The notes: generated from the sequence alone by a model not told the origin. A DNA stretch of 64,000 nt from Bacillus sp. MM2020_4 (GCF_011250555.1 NZ_JAANMZ010000013.1:30311-94310), one strand, 5' to 3'; positions 26,450 to 36,308 are shown, counted from the stretch's first letter. Numbers and translations: made by a program.

Positions 26450-27241
26450 TTACTGTCCAATGAAACGTGGTTTCCTTTTTTCAATAAAAGCCTTTATTCC
26501 TTCTTGGTGATCAATCGTTTCCCGCATTTTTTGCTGGCCATATTTTTCTAACTCCAGGATTTTTAATAATTGCGGTCGATTCTTCTCAGCCATTATTTTT
26601 TTCGTCTTAATCATTGCCTGAACCGGACGACTTAGCCAATCTGCAATTCTAGTATCCAAAGCCTCCTGGAGGTCTTCACCTGCTACCTCTTGAATCAGTC
26701 CCAGCTTGAACGCTTCTTCGGCACTAAGCATTTTTCCATCCCAGATTACTTGCTTTGCCTTCGTCTCTCCCAATCGTTTTTCTAAAAAGAAATGGGCACC
26801 ACCGTCAGGAATCAAACCAATTCCAATAAAATTCATTGCCAATTTGCTAGCTTTATCGGCTATAATATAGTCTGTCGCCAACGCTAAACTAAAGCCCAAG
26901 CCTGCAGCGGCACCTGTAACAGCACTAATGGTTAGTTTCGGCATGCTATAAAGAGTGATGATTAGTTCACTAATGCAATCCATTACTGGAAAGAAGTCGC
27001 TCTCATTCATGTTTGAAAGCATTGTTTTAATATCACCGCCAGCTGAAAAGGCTCTCCCCTTACCTGTTATGACAACAATATCAACATCATCAGAATCACT
27101 TAATTCCTTTAGTTTGCAAACTAGCCCCTTAATGACATCCGTATCCATCGAGTTTAAAGATTCCGGTCTGTTCATTTCCAGTGTTGCAACGCGGTCAACA
27201 ACTCGTAAATTTACCTTATCCGTTGTAAAATTGATTGACAC
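26450..27241 (-). CDS. yhaR: Enoyl-CoA hydratase/isomerase family protein YhaR
   Basis: About 263 residues of the crotonase fold. The oxyanion-hole segments are FSAGGDIKTM (about 67) and GAAAGLGFSLALATD (about 112). It should act on acyl-CoA thioesters in the cytosol. The GTG at 27241 has AAAGGGGG upstream and is preferred to the ATG at 27265. The glutamates of classical hydratases are not clearly aligned in the eye-read sequence, so the exact reaction stays open. Confidence 0.85.
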   Translation of the reverse strand: MSINFTTDKVNLRVVDRVATLEMNRPESLNSMDTDVIKGLVCKLKELSDSDDVDIVVITGKGRAFSAGGDIKTMLSNMNESDFFPVMDCISELIITLYSMPKLTISAVTGAAAGLGFSLALATDYIIADKASKLAMNFIGIGLIPDGGAHFFLEKRLGETKAKQVIWDGKMLSAEEAFKLGLIQEVAGEDLQEALDTRIADWLSRPVQAMIKTKKIMAEKNRPQLLKILELEKYGQQKMRETIDHQEGIKAFIEKRKPRFIGQ

Positions 27242-27265
27242 GGCAAATTCCCCCTTTTCATTCAT

Positions 27266-27532
27266 TTCAATTCCATTATATATGGATTAGCCAAGAATAA
27301 AAACAAGCTTTCTTAATATATTGAATTTTCTTTTCTACTGAAAACTAATATAGCGTTTCATACCAATCAGCAATAGAAAGATAATCAGAGAACTACAATT
27401 AACCACCTAATAAAGGCGGTGTGAGCAGAGCAAAGCTTCACATATTCATTGAGAAAAACTATCTTTTTCATTTAACCAGGATATACAGCTTGACTATTGC
27501 GCCGCTCCGCCCCTTTTTCACAAGGGAAACTA
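27266..27532. other. Intergenic region upstream of yhaR
   Basis: About 270 bases without a credible gene, between yhaR and the terminator of the acyl-CoA ligase. I see no clear promoter beyond AT-rich stretches and no recognisable RNA element. Confidence 0.4.
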
Positions 27533-27562
27533 AAAGGCAAAGGAAAAATCCCTTGCCTTTTT
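27533..27562. terminator. Terminator after the acyl-CoA ligase gene
   Basis: AAGGCAAAGG and CCCTTGCCTT form a stem with a one-base bulge around an A-rich loop, followed by T residues on the plus strand and a shorter T-run on the minus strand. Confidence 0.6.
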
Positions 27563-27566
27563 TTCC

Positions 27567-29186
27567 TTAACTTTTTCGCGTTACTTCTTTTTGAACTTGA
27601 TCACGTAAGGCCATCTTCAGGAATTTTCCAACTGATGTCTTAGGAATCTCCTCCAGGAAAAGGATTTCATCTGGAATCCACCATTTAGTAAACTGTGGTG
27701 TAAGAAATTCTATTAATTCTTCTTTTGTGGTTTTCCCTTTATATGCATCCTTTAAGACTACACATGCAAGCGGACGTTCCTGCCATTTTTCATGAGGAAT
27801 GGCAACAACTGCCGCCTCAAAAACTGCCTCATGTGCCATTAGAGCGTTTTCTAAATCCACCGATGAAATCCATTCACCGCCACTTTTAATTAAATCCTTT
27901 GTCCGGTCAACGATTTTCACAAAACCTTCCTCGTCAATCGTCACAACATCTCCCGTGTGGAGCCAACCATCGTGAAAGGCATCCTTTGTCCGCTCGTCTT
28001 TATAATATTCTGATGCAATCCATGGGCCTCGAAGGCACAACTCTCCCATTTCATTTCCATCCCAGGCAACTTCGCCATCCTTACCAAGAACTTTCATTTC
28101 TAACCCTGGAACAAGCGTACCTTGTTTGGCCCGCAAATCAAGTCGTTCCTCATAATCTAAATCTTCTTGGTAACTTTTTAACGTGGAGAAAAGGGCAAGC
28201 GGACTTGTCTCCGTCATCCCATATGCATGCATGAATGGCACATTATATTTTTGCTCAAAGGCTTTAATCATTCCTTTCGGCGCTGCTGAACCTCCGCATA
28301 AGATTCCCCTTAAACTGCTTAAATCATAGGAACCCTCATCAAGTTCTTTAAGTAATCCAAGCCAGATAGTCGGAACACCGCTTGTTATCGTGACTTTTTC
28401 TTGTTCGATCAATTCCGCCAATAATTTTGGCGTGAAGTATGGCCCTGGAAGAACTAGTGTCGTTCCGAACCAGACTCCCGCAAACGGCATTCCCCAGGCA
28501 TTGGCATGGAACATTGGAACAACAGTTAGTGCAATATCTTTTTCACTTATGGCAGCACTGTCTGCTAGGCCTAAAGCCAAACTGTGGAGAAAAATCCCTC
28601 GATGAGTATAAACGACACCTTTTGGATTCCCTGTTGTAGCAGAGGTATAGCACATACCTGCTGGATCATTTTCATTAAGATCTGTTGGATAGGTATAATC
28701 AGGATTTGCTTCTTCTAAAAGCTGCTCATAATGGTAAACAGGAGAGAGTTTGGTCTTCGGTAATTCTTTTTCATCGGTCATAATAATAAATGCCTTAACC
28801 GTTTTTAATTCTGCCGCACAGCTTTCGAGTAATGGCAGGATGTCTGAATCAACGAGAAGAACCTTATCTTCGGCATGATTGATAATGTAGGATATATGCT
28901 GAGGTGATAAGCGGATGTTAATCGTATGCAAAACGGCACCCATACATGGAATCGCAAAATAGGCCTCCAGGTGACGGTGATGGTTCCAGGCTAATGTTCC
29001 TACCCTTTCACCTTTCGTTACTCCTAATTTGGTTAGGCTATCAGCAAGCCTCCTCGTTCTTTCGGCAACTTGGTTATAGGTAAATCGCTGAATACCGCTT
29101 GCCGTCCTGGATACCACTTGTTTCTTCGGAAAATACTTTTCTGCCCTCTCAATCATTTGAGTCATCGTTAAAGGTGTTTGCATCAT
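27567..29186 (-). CDS. Acyl-CoA ligase (AMP-forming), AlkK/long-chain type
   Basis: A 539-residue adenylate-forming enzyme. The AMP-binding P-loop TSATTGNPKGVVYTHRG is at about 179-195, the YGMTETSP motif near 322, the GWLHTGD motif near 399 and the C-terminal lysine in SVGKFLK near 525. It activates a fatty or other carboxylic acid to its CoA thioester. Chain-length preference cannot be read from sequence. GGAGGGGGAG precedes the ATG. It lies near the crotonase gene yhaR, fitting a lipid-degradation role. Confidence 0.88.
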   Translation of the reverse strand: MMQTPLTMTQMIERAEKYFPKKQVVSRTASGIQRFTYNQVAERTRRLADSLTKLGVTKGERVGTLAWNHHRHLEAYFAIPCMGAVLHTINIRLSPQHISYIINHAEDKVLLVDSDILPLLESCAAELKTVKAFIIMTDEKELPKTKLSPVYHYEQLLEEANPDYTYPTDLNENDPAGMCYTSATTGNPKGVVYTHRGIFLHSLALGLADSAAISEKDIALTVVPMFHANAWGMPFAGVWFGTTLVLPGPYFTPKLLAELIEQEKVTITSGVPTIWLGLLKELDEGSYDLSSLRGILCGGSAAPKGMIKAFEQKYNVPFMHAYGMTETSPLALFSTLKSYQEDLDYEERLDLRAKQGTLVPGLEMKVLGKDGEVAWDGNEMGELCLRGPWIASEYYKDERTKDAFHDGWLHTGDVVTIDEEGFVKIVDRTKDLIKSGGEWISSVDLENALMAHEAVFEAAVVAIPHEKWQERPLACVVLKDAYKGKTTKEELIEFLTPQFTKWWIPDEILFLEEIPKTSVGKFLKMALRDQVQKEVTRKS

Positions 29187-29302
29187 TACTAAATCTCCCC
29201 CTCCAAGAATGAATGCGTTTTAAATACCCCAAAGAAGTGTATGGGGCAATCCATATAAGTATTCGACATCAAGAATAATTAACCCTTTATTAAGAACAAT
29301 TA

Positions 29303-29343
29303 AAATAAAAAAAGTCTCCCACTTATTTTAAGCAGGAGAATAA
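29303..29343 (-). terminator. Terminator overlapping the end of hemZ
   Basis: On the minus strand CTCC-TG-CTTA pairs with TAAG-TG-GGAG, followed by ACTTTTTTTATTTT. The stem includes the hemZ stop. Confidence 0.6.
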
Positions 29344-30825
29344 CTCATCAAGGATTTTTATTTTATCATTTGTATAGGATTCAAAGCCGTCATTATAGGA
29401 TTTGGGATCCTTTGGATTGGAAAATTGGGTAATCTTCCCTGTAATTGGATCAATAAATTTGCTCGCCGCTCCACAGCCAAGTCCAATAATTGTTTGTTGC
29501 TCCTCCATGATCATGATATTATAGATACTTTCTTGATCAGGGAACGAGTAACCGACATTTTCAAGATTACCAAGTATGTTTTTTTGTCTGTATAAATAAT
29601 ATGGTACATAGCCGTGATCTTTCGTCCAATCCTGTGCAAGTTCCATCATACCTTCGACTTCTTCACGTTCAGCTACCTTATATTTCTCTTTATTCTTGGT
29701 CATTTCTGATGCCCGCTTGAACGACAACGTATGGACTGTCAAAGACTCAGGCATTAGTTTTTCTGTTTCAGCTAAAGAATGGGTAAACTCTGAAATTCCC
29801 TCACCTGGCAACCCGATAATCAAGTCCATATTTATATTATTCATACCCATTTCCCGAGCTAAATGGTATTTTTCAATTGTTTCAGTAACGGTATGATGCC
29901 TGCCGATAGCCTTCAATGTTTCTTGTGTGTAGGATTGTGGATTAATACTGATCCGGTCAATATGCCACTTTTTCAAGATTTCTAATTTTTCAGGTGTAAT
30001 CGTATCGGGCCGACCCGCTTCAACGGTAATTTCGCGGATATTTTCTACATCTGGAAACGACAAGTACATTTCCTCATAAAGCATATCCATTTCTTCTGCG
30101 GTGATACTCGTTGGCGTACCGCCGCCATAATAAACAGTAGTTATCCGCACTCCATTCTCCTTCAACCAGGCACCAATTTTCTTCATTTCATAATGGAGCC
30201 CGCCTAAGAATGAATCCACTGAGCCTTGCCTTCCGTTTATGGCATAGGCAGGAAAAGTGCAGTAGGCACATTTTGTTGGACAAAAAGGAATCCCAATATA
30301 GATACTGACTTCTTTTTGCAGTGAGTACAGGTCAGGAACAACGGCAAGCTGGCGGTCAACGATTTGCTGCATCAGCTCGATTTTTTCGTTTGTGATTAAG
30401 TAATCATCCATTAATTGCTGATGCGCTTCCTGTAACGGAACCCCTTCTCGGACTTTACGATGAAGTAATTTGGTGGGTCTGATTCCCGTCAATATCCCCC
30501 ATTTTTGGGTAATACCTGTCCAATTCTGCAACACCGTTAAATAAACATGAGCAACGGCATTTTTTATTTGTTTAAATTTTTCCTTTTCAGAATCATCCAG
30601 TAAGAATTCCTTTTGGTAATCAGAAGCAATTACTTTTCCGCCCTTGTCTGTTAATTCTGCTGAAACTGAAATCTGTTTCAGGACTTGCAAATTAAATATT
30701 ATTTGTACATCCGCCTCTTCAGCATTTGCCATAATAATCTTTGTTTCTTCAAAGAATAAATTAGCAATGAGCTGCAACGGTCGGCTGAATCTTTCATCCT
30801 CTAACCCTAGTATCGAAATTCTCAA
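29323..30825 (-). CDS. hemZ: Coproporphyrinogen III dehydrogenase-like radical SAM protein HemZ
   Basis: A 500-residue radical SAM protein with the iron-sulfur motif CxxxCxxC at Cys182, Cys186 and Cys189, followed by YYGGGTPT (SAM-binding) near 222. It has the extra N-terminal domain of about 170 residues that marks HemZ. It is thought to act in oxygen-independent oxidation of coproporphyrinogen; some HemN-like proteins have other roles, such as haem chaperoning. The TTG start at 30825 follows AAAGGTGA. Gene order hemZ-yhaX as in B. subtilis. Confidence 0.85.
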   Translation of the reverse strand: MRISILGLEDERFSRPLQLIANLFFEETKIIMANAEEADVQIIFNLQVLKQISVSAELTDKGGKVIASDYQKEFLLDDSEKEKFKQIKNAVAHVYLTVLQNWTGITQKWGILTGIRPTKLLHRKVREGVPLQEAHQQLMDDYLITNEKIELMQQIVDRQLAVVPDLYSLQKEVSIYIGIPFCPTKCAYCTFPAYAINGRQGSVDSFLGGLHYEMKKIGAWLKENGVRITTVYYGGGTPTSITAEEMDMLYEEMYLSFPDVENIREITVEAGRPDTITPEKLEILKKWHIDRISINPQSYTQETLKAIGRHHTVTETIEKYHLAREMGMNNINMDLIIGLPGEGISEFTHSLAETEKLMPESLTVHTLSFKRASEMTKNKEKYKVAEREEVEGMMELAQDWTKDHGYVPYYLYRQKNILGNLENVGYSFPDQESIYNIMIMEEQQTIIGLGCGAASKFIDPITGKITQFSNPKDPKSYNDGFESYTNDKIKILDELFSCLK

Positions 30826-30919
30826 TCATATCACCTTTCAGTTTTAACTTTCTTAAGTGTACAGAATCAGAAAACTAAGGTCAATACAGTGGAAATCTTT
30901 CTCAAGCCATAAGTAAAAA

Positions 30920-30947
30920 GATATCAAAGGCAATTGCCCATGATATC
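30920..30947 (-). terminator. Terminator after yhaX
   Basis: GATATCA (30920-30926) and TGATATC (30941-30947) with an inner GGCAATTGCC palindrome, followed by TTTTT on the minus strand. Confidence 0.65.
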
Positions 30948-30956
30948 ACTTGGAAG

Positions 30957-31826
30957 TTATTTTCTTATGATTTTCATCCTTCTTAAAAACTCAATTGGCT
31001 GTTGCTTGCGAAAGTGTTCTTTTACCATATAGGCAACACCATGCTCATTTTCTGATCTTGTTACCCAGTCGGAAGCTCGCTTTACCTCAAAGTCGGCATT
31101 CCACATGGAAACCCCAAGACCTACAGCTTCAATCAAAGGAATGTCATCCAACCCATCCCCGATATAGACCATTTCACTTTTTCGAATGCCAAGTTGGCTT
31201 CCCAGATAGGAAAGGCCGGCAAGCTTTGAGGCACCGGCAGGAACAATATCCAACCTTAAGGAATCAAGCTCAATTACATCAATTTCTGTAAACATTTTAC
31301 CTAGTGCGTTTTTAGCATCTTTTAAATCCCTTTTCTCTTCAAAATAAACCTCAATCTTCGGCGGTGTAACCGGCTGGTCATGTAAATATTCACTTAATGA
31401 AGAAACAAATTGTTGGGAATAGAAAACAGGATCTCCAGTAGTAAAGACAGTTTTTGCTAACAAATGATTGTGCAGCTTTATCTTATTGGCTAAGGAAAAT
31501 TGTTCATGCACGAGGCGAATTTGGCACGGTAATGCCTCTAAAAAACGGACTGTATCATACGTAATATCCTCATTGATTCTTTCTACATAGACCGGTTTTG
31601 ATTCTACTCCAGCAATATAGGCCCCTTGATGGGTAATCAGCGGTGCTTTTATTTTTAACGCCTTAGCCACCTTTTTAGCTGAAGGAAAGCTGCGTGATGT
31701 GACGAGCGTGACATAAATTCCTTTTTGCTGGACATAGTCAATGGCTTCCCTTGTAGACTTATGAATTTTTCCATTCGTTTGGAGAAGCGTACCATCAATA
31801 TTTAACGCAAGTAAGCGATAAATCAT
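30957..31826 (-). CDS. yhaX: HAD superfamily protein YhaX with atypical motif I
   Basis: A 289-residue Cof-type HAD protein. Motif IV GDGLDDIPLIE is present near 225 and the lysine region (KLAGL) near 200. Motif I reads ALNIDGTLL: the position of the nucleophilic aspartate (residue 9) is asparagine, while the second aspartate (Asp11) is kept. A phosphatase with this change would lack the phosphoenzyme nucleophile. In B. subtilis YhaX is linked to sporulation. It may bind rather than hydrolyse a phosphorylated ligand; this is inference. Confidence 0.82.
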   Translation of the reverse strand: MIYRLLALNIDGTLLQTNGKIHKSTREAIDYVQQKGIYVTLVTSRSFPSAKKVAKALKIKAPLITHQGAYIAGVESKPVYVERINEDITYDTVRFLEALPCQIRLVHEQFSLANKIKLHNHLLAKTVFTTGDPVFYSQQFVSSLSEYLHDQPVTPPKIEVYFEEKRDLKDAKNALGKMFTEIDVIELDSLRLDIVPAGASKLAGLSYLGSQLGIRKSEMVYIGDGLDDIPLIEAVGLGVSMWNADFEVKRASDWVTRSENEHGVAYMVKEHFRKQQPIEFLRRMKIIRK

Positions 31827-31924
31827 GTTGTTGCCCCCTGTTCTTGGTGAATTACCTTACTTTCACTTTTATGACTTTTCACTCATTTATAGAACAGGAA
31901 AGTCGGAAATGCCTATGGACGAAA

Positions 31925-31954
31925 AAAGCCCTCGGTACGAATACCGATGGCTTT
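31925..31954 (-). terminator. Terminator after yheA
   Basis: AAAGCC-C-TCGGTA pairs with TACCGA-T-GGCTTT around a CGAA loop (one mismatch), followed by T residues on the minus strand. Confidence 0.7.
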
Positions 31955-31979
31955 GCGAATGGACTAGTCTTTATGAAGT

Positions 31980-32327
31980 TTACATTGTTCCGTATAGATC
32001 TTCTAATGGCTTCATAATGACCTTGTTTAATTCGCCAATAATCATACTCATTCGTTGTTCTGCTTCCATGAGATGTGAAATCTTTGGATTTTGCTGAACG
32101 AGGCCTACTGTTGCTTGTGCCTGTTGGACTTCTTGTTCGGAAATATCCTGTCCCATCATTTGTTTTTGCTGCAGATTCATTTGGATTTGACGGAACTGGT
32201 CAAACATTTGCTTTGCCTGTGGATCGGCATTCACTTCGTTATATGCCTGCTGAAGTTGTGTGTACTCAGCGCTTTGACGGATTGCTGTCTCTAAGGCATA
32301 TGCGGAATCATATAAATTAACTGCCAT
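31980..32327 (-). CDS. yheA: YheA (YlbF/YmcA family) protein
   Basis: A 115-residue, almost wholly helical, Gln-rich protein of the YlbF/YmcA/YheA family (UPF0342). It begins AVNLYDSAYALETAIR. YlbF and YmcA act with YaaT on RNase Y; the role of YheA is not known. GGGAGTGAC lies upstream of the ATG. It is divergent from the yheD/yheC array. Confidence 0.88.
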   Translation of the reverse strand: MAVNLYDSAYALETAIRQSAEYTQLQQAYNEVNADPQAKQMFDQFRQIQMNLQQKQMMGQDISEQEVQQAQATVGLVQQNPKISHLMEAEQRMSMIIGELNKVIMKPLEDLYGTM

Positions 32328-32405
32328 TTTTGGTCACTCCCTCTAAAGTAAACAATTCTTCACAACTATAACAAACTATTCGATTAAATGCGAGAATGTT
32401 CAAAT

Positions 32406-32434
32406 CACCATCATTATTATTCACACATATAGTA
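32406..32434 (+). promoter_or_regulatory. Sigma-K-like promoter of the yheD/yheC array
   Basis: -35 CACC (32406-32409), 16-base spacer, -10 CATATAGTA (32426-32434). This fits the late mother-cell sigma-K pattern (AC-N16-CATANNNTA) and lies about 45 bases before the first start codon. Confidence 0.55.
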
Positions 32435-32477
32435 CTATATCAACGAATGCCCATTTATACGCAAATGAGGAGTGATC

Positions 32478-33866
32478 ATGTCCTATTCATTAACCCCAAT
32501 AAGGGTAAAACTGATCCCTAAAACATGGACAAATAAAGATACATGGCAAATTCAAATGTCCAACAAATTGTTGACCCATCTGCAATTAAACAAGAACCGG
32601 AAGTTGAATATCAAAATTGGGCAAAAAACAATTACCTCAGAAATACAAATAGCAGAAATAGCCATTAATGAGATTCATCTTCCTGATCATATGATAAAAG
32701 CATTGCTGCTACCTATTCAATGCTATACATTTCAAGCAATCGTTTTTTCCAAAAGTCATACGCTTAAACTCGGACCTGTTATTGGTTTGCTAACCGATTT
32801 CAAAACGAATCAGATGGTGGAACCGTACTTTCGCACCATACATTTGTTTTGTGAAGAACTTCATCGCGGTATTTGCGAGCATGGCGGCTTCTTTTATGTA
32901 TTTTCATTTGATCAATTCTCCGACTCAGGTTATTACCTAGAGGATGGCAAATGGGTTCCGGCAAACCTTCCCATGCCAGATGTTATTTACAACCGGATTC
33001 ATTCCAGAAAACTTGAAAATTCCACCCTCTATAAGGTGTTTCGCCAAAAACTTGATGAACACATGATTCCATTTTTTAATGATCGGTTTCTTTCTAAATG
33101 GGAAGCGCACGAAAAGGTAAAAATAGAAAGTCAGCTATATTCCTATATTCCCGAGACAAAAATATGTTCAAAGGAACTATTCTATGATTTTGCCCAAAAA
33201 TATGAAACTATTTTTCTTAAACCTATTCATGGCAGTCAAGGTCGAAATATTATCAAGGTAAAAGAAGAAGGGCATCAGCACTACACCTTGCAAACTTCAT
33301 TGCCAGCCCTGACTAACCATTTAACTGAAAAATATTCCTTAGATGAAATATACCAACAAATAAAACCGCTGCTTCATCATCAAATCTACATTATCCAACA
33401 AGGGATAACCTTTATTAAACATCAATCAAGGACGATGGATTTTAGAGTTTTATGCCACAAAGATCAAAATAATCAATGGATTGTAACCTCAACAGTAGCA
33501 AGAATTGCAGCGGAAAAGGAATTTGTTTCAAATTTAGCAAAAGGCGGCACGATTACAAGACCCTTGAATGCCCTACGAACCTGTATGAGTGATAAGCAAT
33601 CCATTGAGGTTCTTGCACTAATTAAAGAATTAGCCCTAGAAACAGCTGAGGTAATCAGCCGTCATTCAGAAGGGATAACGGGAGAACTTGGTATCGACAT
33701 TGGTGTTGATCAAGAAGGAAAACCGTGGTTAATCGAGGTGAATTCTAAGCCATCGAAGAACTTCGAGGATGGTTTAGGAAAGATAAGGCCGTCCGCTAAA
33801 GCAATTATTCAATTTTGTTCGAAGCTTGCCCATGATTCGGCCCTAGAAAAGGAGGAACTAAATTGA
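32478..33866 (+). CDS. yheD: YheD-type ATP-grasp protein (array member 1)
   Basis: About 462 residues. An N-terminal YheD domain (about 1-140) is followed by the shared YheC/D ATP-grasp core: PDVIYNRIHSRK, the glycine-rich loop LKPIHGSQGRNI, MDFRVLCHKD, and the metal/ATP end GELGIDIGVDQEG with EVNSKPS. These motifs are intact, so the fold should be active as a ligase or phosphotransferase. B. subtilis YheD is a spore-coat-associated protein. ATG at 32478 after GAGGAG. Its stop overlaps the next start (TTGA). Confidence 0.85.
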   Translation: MSYSLTPIRVKLIPKTWTNKDTWQIQMSNKLLTHLQLNKNRKLNIKIGQKTITSEIQIAEIAINEIHLPDHMIKALLLPIQCYTFQAIVFSKSHTLKLGPVIGLLTDFKTNQMVEPYFRTIHLFCEELHRGICEHGGFFYVFSFDQFSDSGYYLEDGKWVPANLPMPDVIYNRIHSRKLENSTLYKVFRQKLDEHMIPFFNDRFLSKWEAHEKVKIESQLYSYIPETKICSKELFYDFAQKYETIFLKPIHGSQGRNIIKVKEEGHQHYTLQTSLPALTNHLTEKYSLDEIYQQIKPLLHHQIYIIQQGITFIKHQSRTMDFRVLCHKDQNNQWIVTSTVARIAAEKEFVSNLAKGGTITRPLNALRTCMSDKQSIEVLALIKELALETAEVISRHSEGITGELGIDIGVDQEGKPWLIEVNSKPSKNFEDGLGKIRPSAKAIIQFCSKLAHDSALEKEELN

Positions 33867-34966
33867 CTATCTTTGGAATTATGACATTAACTATGGAAAG
33901 TGAACTTTCATATATAAACGAGATGGCCGACCTTGCAGAATCGAACGGCCTGGAGGTTTTTCAATTTATTCCATCAGCGATCAATCCCCGCACTCTTCAA
34001 GTGAAGGGGCGAAAATTCGTCTCCGATACTAAACGCTGGATGGATGCGGAGTTACCTATCCCCACTATCATTTACGACCGCTGCTTCTACGGAGAGGATG
34101 AACATTCCAAACAATGCCTGCCAATCGTCTCTTGGTTAAAGAGCAGAAATGATATTACCTTTTTAGGTTACGGCCTGCCTAATAAGCTCGATCTATACGA
34201 TGCCATAAAAAACTCGCTCTTATCGTCCTATTTACCCAAATCACAATCCGTTTCTGATCCCACAGTCGTTTTATCTGAACTCTCGGCGATGAAAAAAATT
34301 ATATTAAAACCGATTAACGGCTCACAAGGTTACGGAATTTATTACCTAAAGAAAAATGATAAAACCTATCATGTAAAAACGGAAAAACAAAAAAAGATTA
34401 TTTCGCGGATTTTCCCAAATGAAACCAAGCTTATTCAATGGTTAAAATCATTATTGATGACTCGCAGCTACCTTTTACAACCGTACCTGGAACTGTCCAA
34501 TAATGAGCAGCAGCCTTTTGATATCCGTACACTTCTTCAAAAAAATGAACATGGAGCTTGGGTAGAACGAGGCAAAGGAATTCGCACAGGCACCACAGGC
34601 GGTATCCTTTCAAACCTTAGTGCCGGTGGATCCGTCATCACGTTTTCAGAATGGCTTTCCTCCGTTACACCTGCGAAAGGCGAATATATCAGTCAAGAAT
34701 TAGATTATATTCTTAGCAAGCTCCCTGTTATTCTCGAAAAGGAATTTTTGCCCTTATTTGAAATAGGTGTGGATATCGGTATCGCCAAAGATGGGTCTAT
34801 ATGGATTCTAGATCTCAATTCAAAACCAGGTAGAAAGGTTCTATTACAGACCCAGCCGGAGTTACAGAAAACCCTTTGCCATGCACCACTTCTTTACGGA
34901 AAATACCTTTCTCAGAGTGAGCAAATTGAAAGGAAGACCAATTATGAGAAAACATTATCTCATTGA
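33863..34966 (+). CDS. yheC: YheC-type ATP-grasp protein (array member 2)
   Basis: 367 residues, close to the B. subtilis YheC length. Core motifs: PTIIYDRCFYGED, LKPINGSQGYGI, FDIRTLLQKN and FEIGVDIGIAKDG with DLNSKPG. It lacks the N-terminal domain of YheD-type members. The TTG start overlaps the previous stop by four bases and has AAGGAGG. Likely mother-cell-expressed spore-coat-associated protein; the substrate is unknown. Confidence 0.85.
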   Translation: MTIFGIMTLTMESELSYINEMADLAESNGLEVFQFIPSAINPRTLQVKGRKFVSDTKRWMDAELPIPTIIYDRCFYGEDEHSKQCLPIVSWLKSRNDITFLGYGLPNKLDLYDAIKNSLLSSYLPKSQSVSDPTVVLSELSAMKKIILKPINGSQGYGIYYLKKNDKTYHVKTEKQKKIISRIFPNETKLIQWLKSLLMTRSYLLQPYLELSNNEQQPFDIRTLLQKNEHGAWVERGKGIRTGTTGGILSNLSAGGSVITFSEWLSSVTPAKGEYISQELDYILSKLPVILEKEFLPLFEIGVDIGIAKDGSIWILDLNSKPGRKVLLQTQPELQKTLCHAPLLYGKYLSQSEQIERKTNYEKTLSH

Positions 34967-36308
34967 AGTTGTTCAAAACGATCAATTAATTGTCTTTTGC
35001 CCACCAACAGTCATTCAAGATAGGCAAATCAAAAGAATTGCCTTTGGCTCGAAATCAATGGAGGTGGAATTCCTCCCCCATCCCGATAAGGATGATCGAA
35101 TTGTCATTAGCAGGAAAATTCAAGAGGCAATCCAGTTTCCTCATTTTAAAGTTCCACTTCATGCCTTTGTGGAAAATGAAATTCTCTATATAGGCCCGCT
35201 TGTTGGGATCTTCACTGCCGGATTTACCTCCCTTCCCCAGCAGCCCATGGGCGAAAGAACATTGTTTTTTTCAAAGTTGCTTTCTGTCAATAGAACAGTT
35301 GGAGCCCTGCCTTTTGTCTTTGGGGAGCAGCATATTAACTGGGAACAGGGAACCATTGAAGGATACTTCTTTCATAATGAGGGCTGGCAAATCGTCGAGG
35401 TTCCTTTACCAAATGTCATTTACGACCGACTCCCCAATCGGAAAAGTGAAGGAAATCCAAAATTAATCAGGGTAAGGGACCGATTGCAAAGAGAATATCT
35501 TATCCCGTGGTATAATCCCGGATTTTTCAATAAACTGGATATTTATGAACGACTGCAGCACGATGCTGCAGTAACCAATTACCTCCCTGAGACCTACCCG
35601 TTTACTTCCTTTTCTGATATCGAAACAATGCTCTCAAAATACGGTCATGTTTACCTCAAACCAAAAAACGGCAGCCTAGGACTTGGGGTACATCAAGTGA
35701 TTTATGACAAACATACCGACGATTATTATTGCCGCTACCAAGACAATCAAGGAGTAAACCGTTTGCGAAAATATTCTAGTTTGGAACGATTATTCCAATC
35801 CGTATTTGCCCATCAAACAGTAGAAACGATGCTGGTCCAACAAGGGATACACCTCCTCCGAAACGAACAGCGTGCAATTGATTTTCGCGTTCATACGAAT
35901 AAAGACGATCAGGGTAAATGGCATGTAACTGCCATTGCAGCAAAAATTGCCGGTTCCGGCAGTGTGACGACACATGCGCGCAGCGGCGGAGATATTAAAA
36001 CAATCAGTGAAATCTTCCCTGCTGAGAAATGCGAATTATATACGGAAAGGCTTTCGAATGCTGCGCTTCTGCTAAGTACTGCCCTTGATGCAAATGTTGA
36101 AGGAATTATTGGTGAGATTGGCTTTGATTTAGGAATTGACCGTAACGGGGATGTATGGCTTTTTGAGGCTAATTCTAAACCAGGCAGGTCAATTTTCAGC
36201 CATCCGGAATTGAAAGAATTTGATTACCTCACACGGAAATTATCGATTGCTTTTGCCGTATTTCTTACCGAACAATCCTTATTACATCCAGAGGTATTAT
36301 TTAAATGA
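34944..36308 (+). CDS. YheD-type ATP-grasp protein (array member 3)
   Basis: About 454 residues, again with an N-terminal YheD domain. Core motifs: PNVIYDRLPNRKSEGN, LKPKNGSLGLGV, IDFRVHTNKD and GEIGFDLGIDRNG with EANSKPG. The ATG at 34944 has AAAGGAAG upstream and lies inside the end of member 2 (23-base overlap). It also overlaps member 4 by four bases. Paralogue of member 1. Confidence 0.83.
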   Translation: MRKHYLIEVVQNDQLIVFCPPTVIQDRQIKRIAFGSKSMEVEFLPHPDKDDRIVISRKIQEAIQFPHFKVPLHAFVENEILYIGPLVGIFTAGFTSLPQQPMGERTLFFSKLLSVNRTVGALPFVFGEQHINWEQGTIEGYFFHNEGWQIVEVPLPNVIYDRLPNRKSEGNPKLIRVRDRLQREYLIPWYNPGFFNKLDIYERLQHDAAVTNYLPETYPFTSFSDIETMLSKYGHVYLKPKNGSLGLGVHQVIYDKHTDDYYCRYQDNQGVNRLRKYSSLERLFQSVFAHQTVETMLVQQGIHLLRNEQRAIDFRVHTNKDDQGKWHVTAIAAKIAGSGSVTTHARSGGDIKTISEIFPAEKCELYTERLSNAALLLSTALDANVEGIIGEIGFDLGIDRNGDVWLFEANSKPGRSIFSHPELKEFDYLTRKLSIAFAVFLTEQSLLHPEVLFK

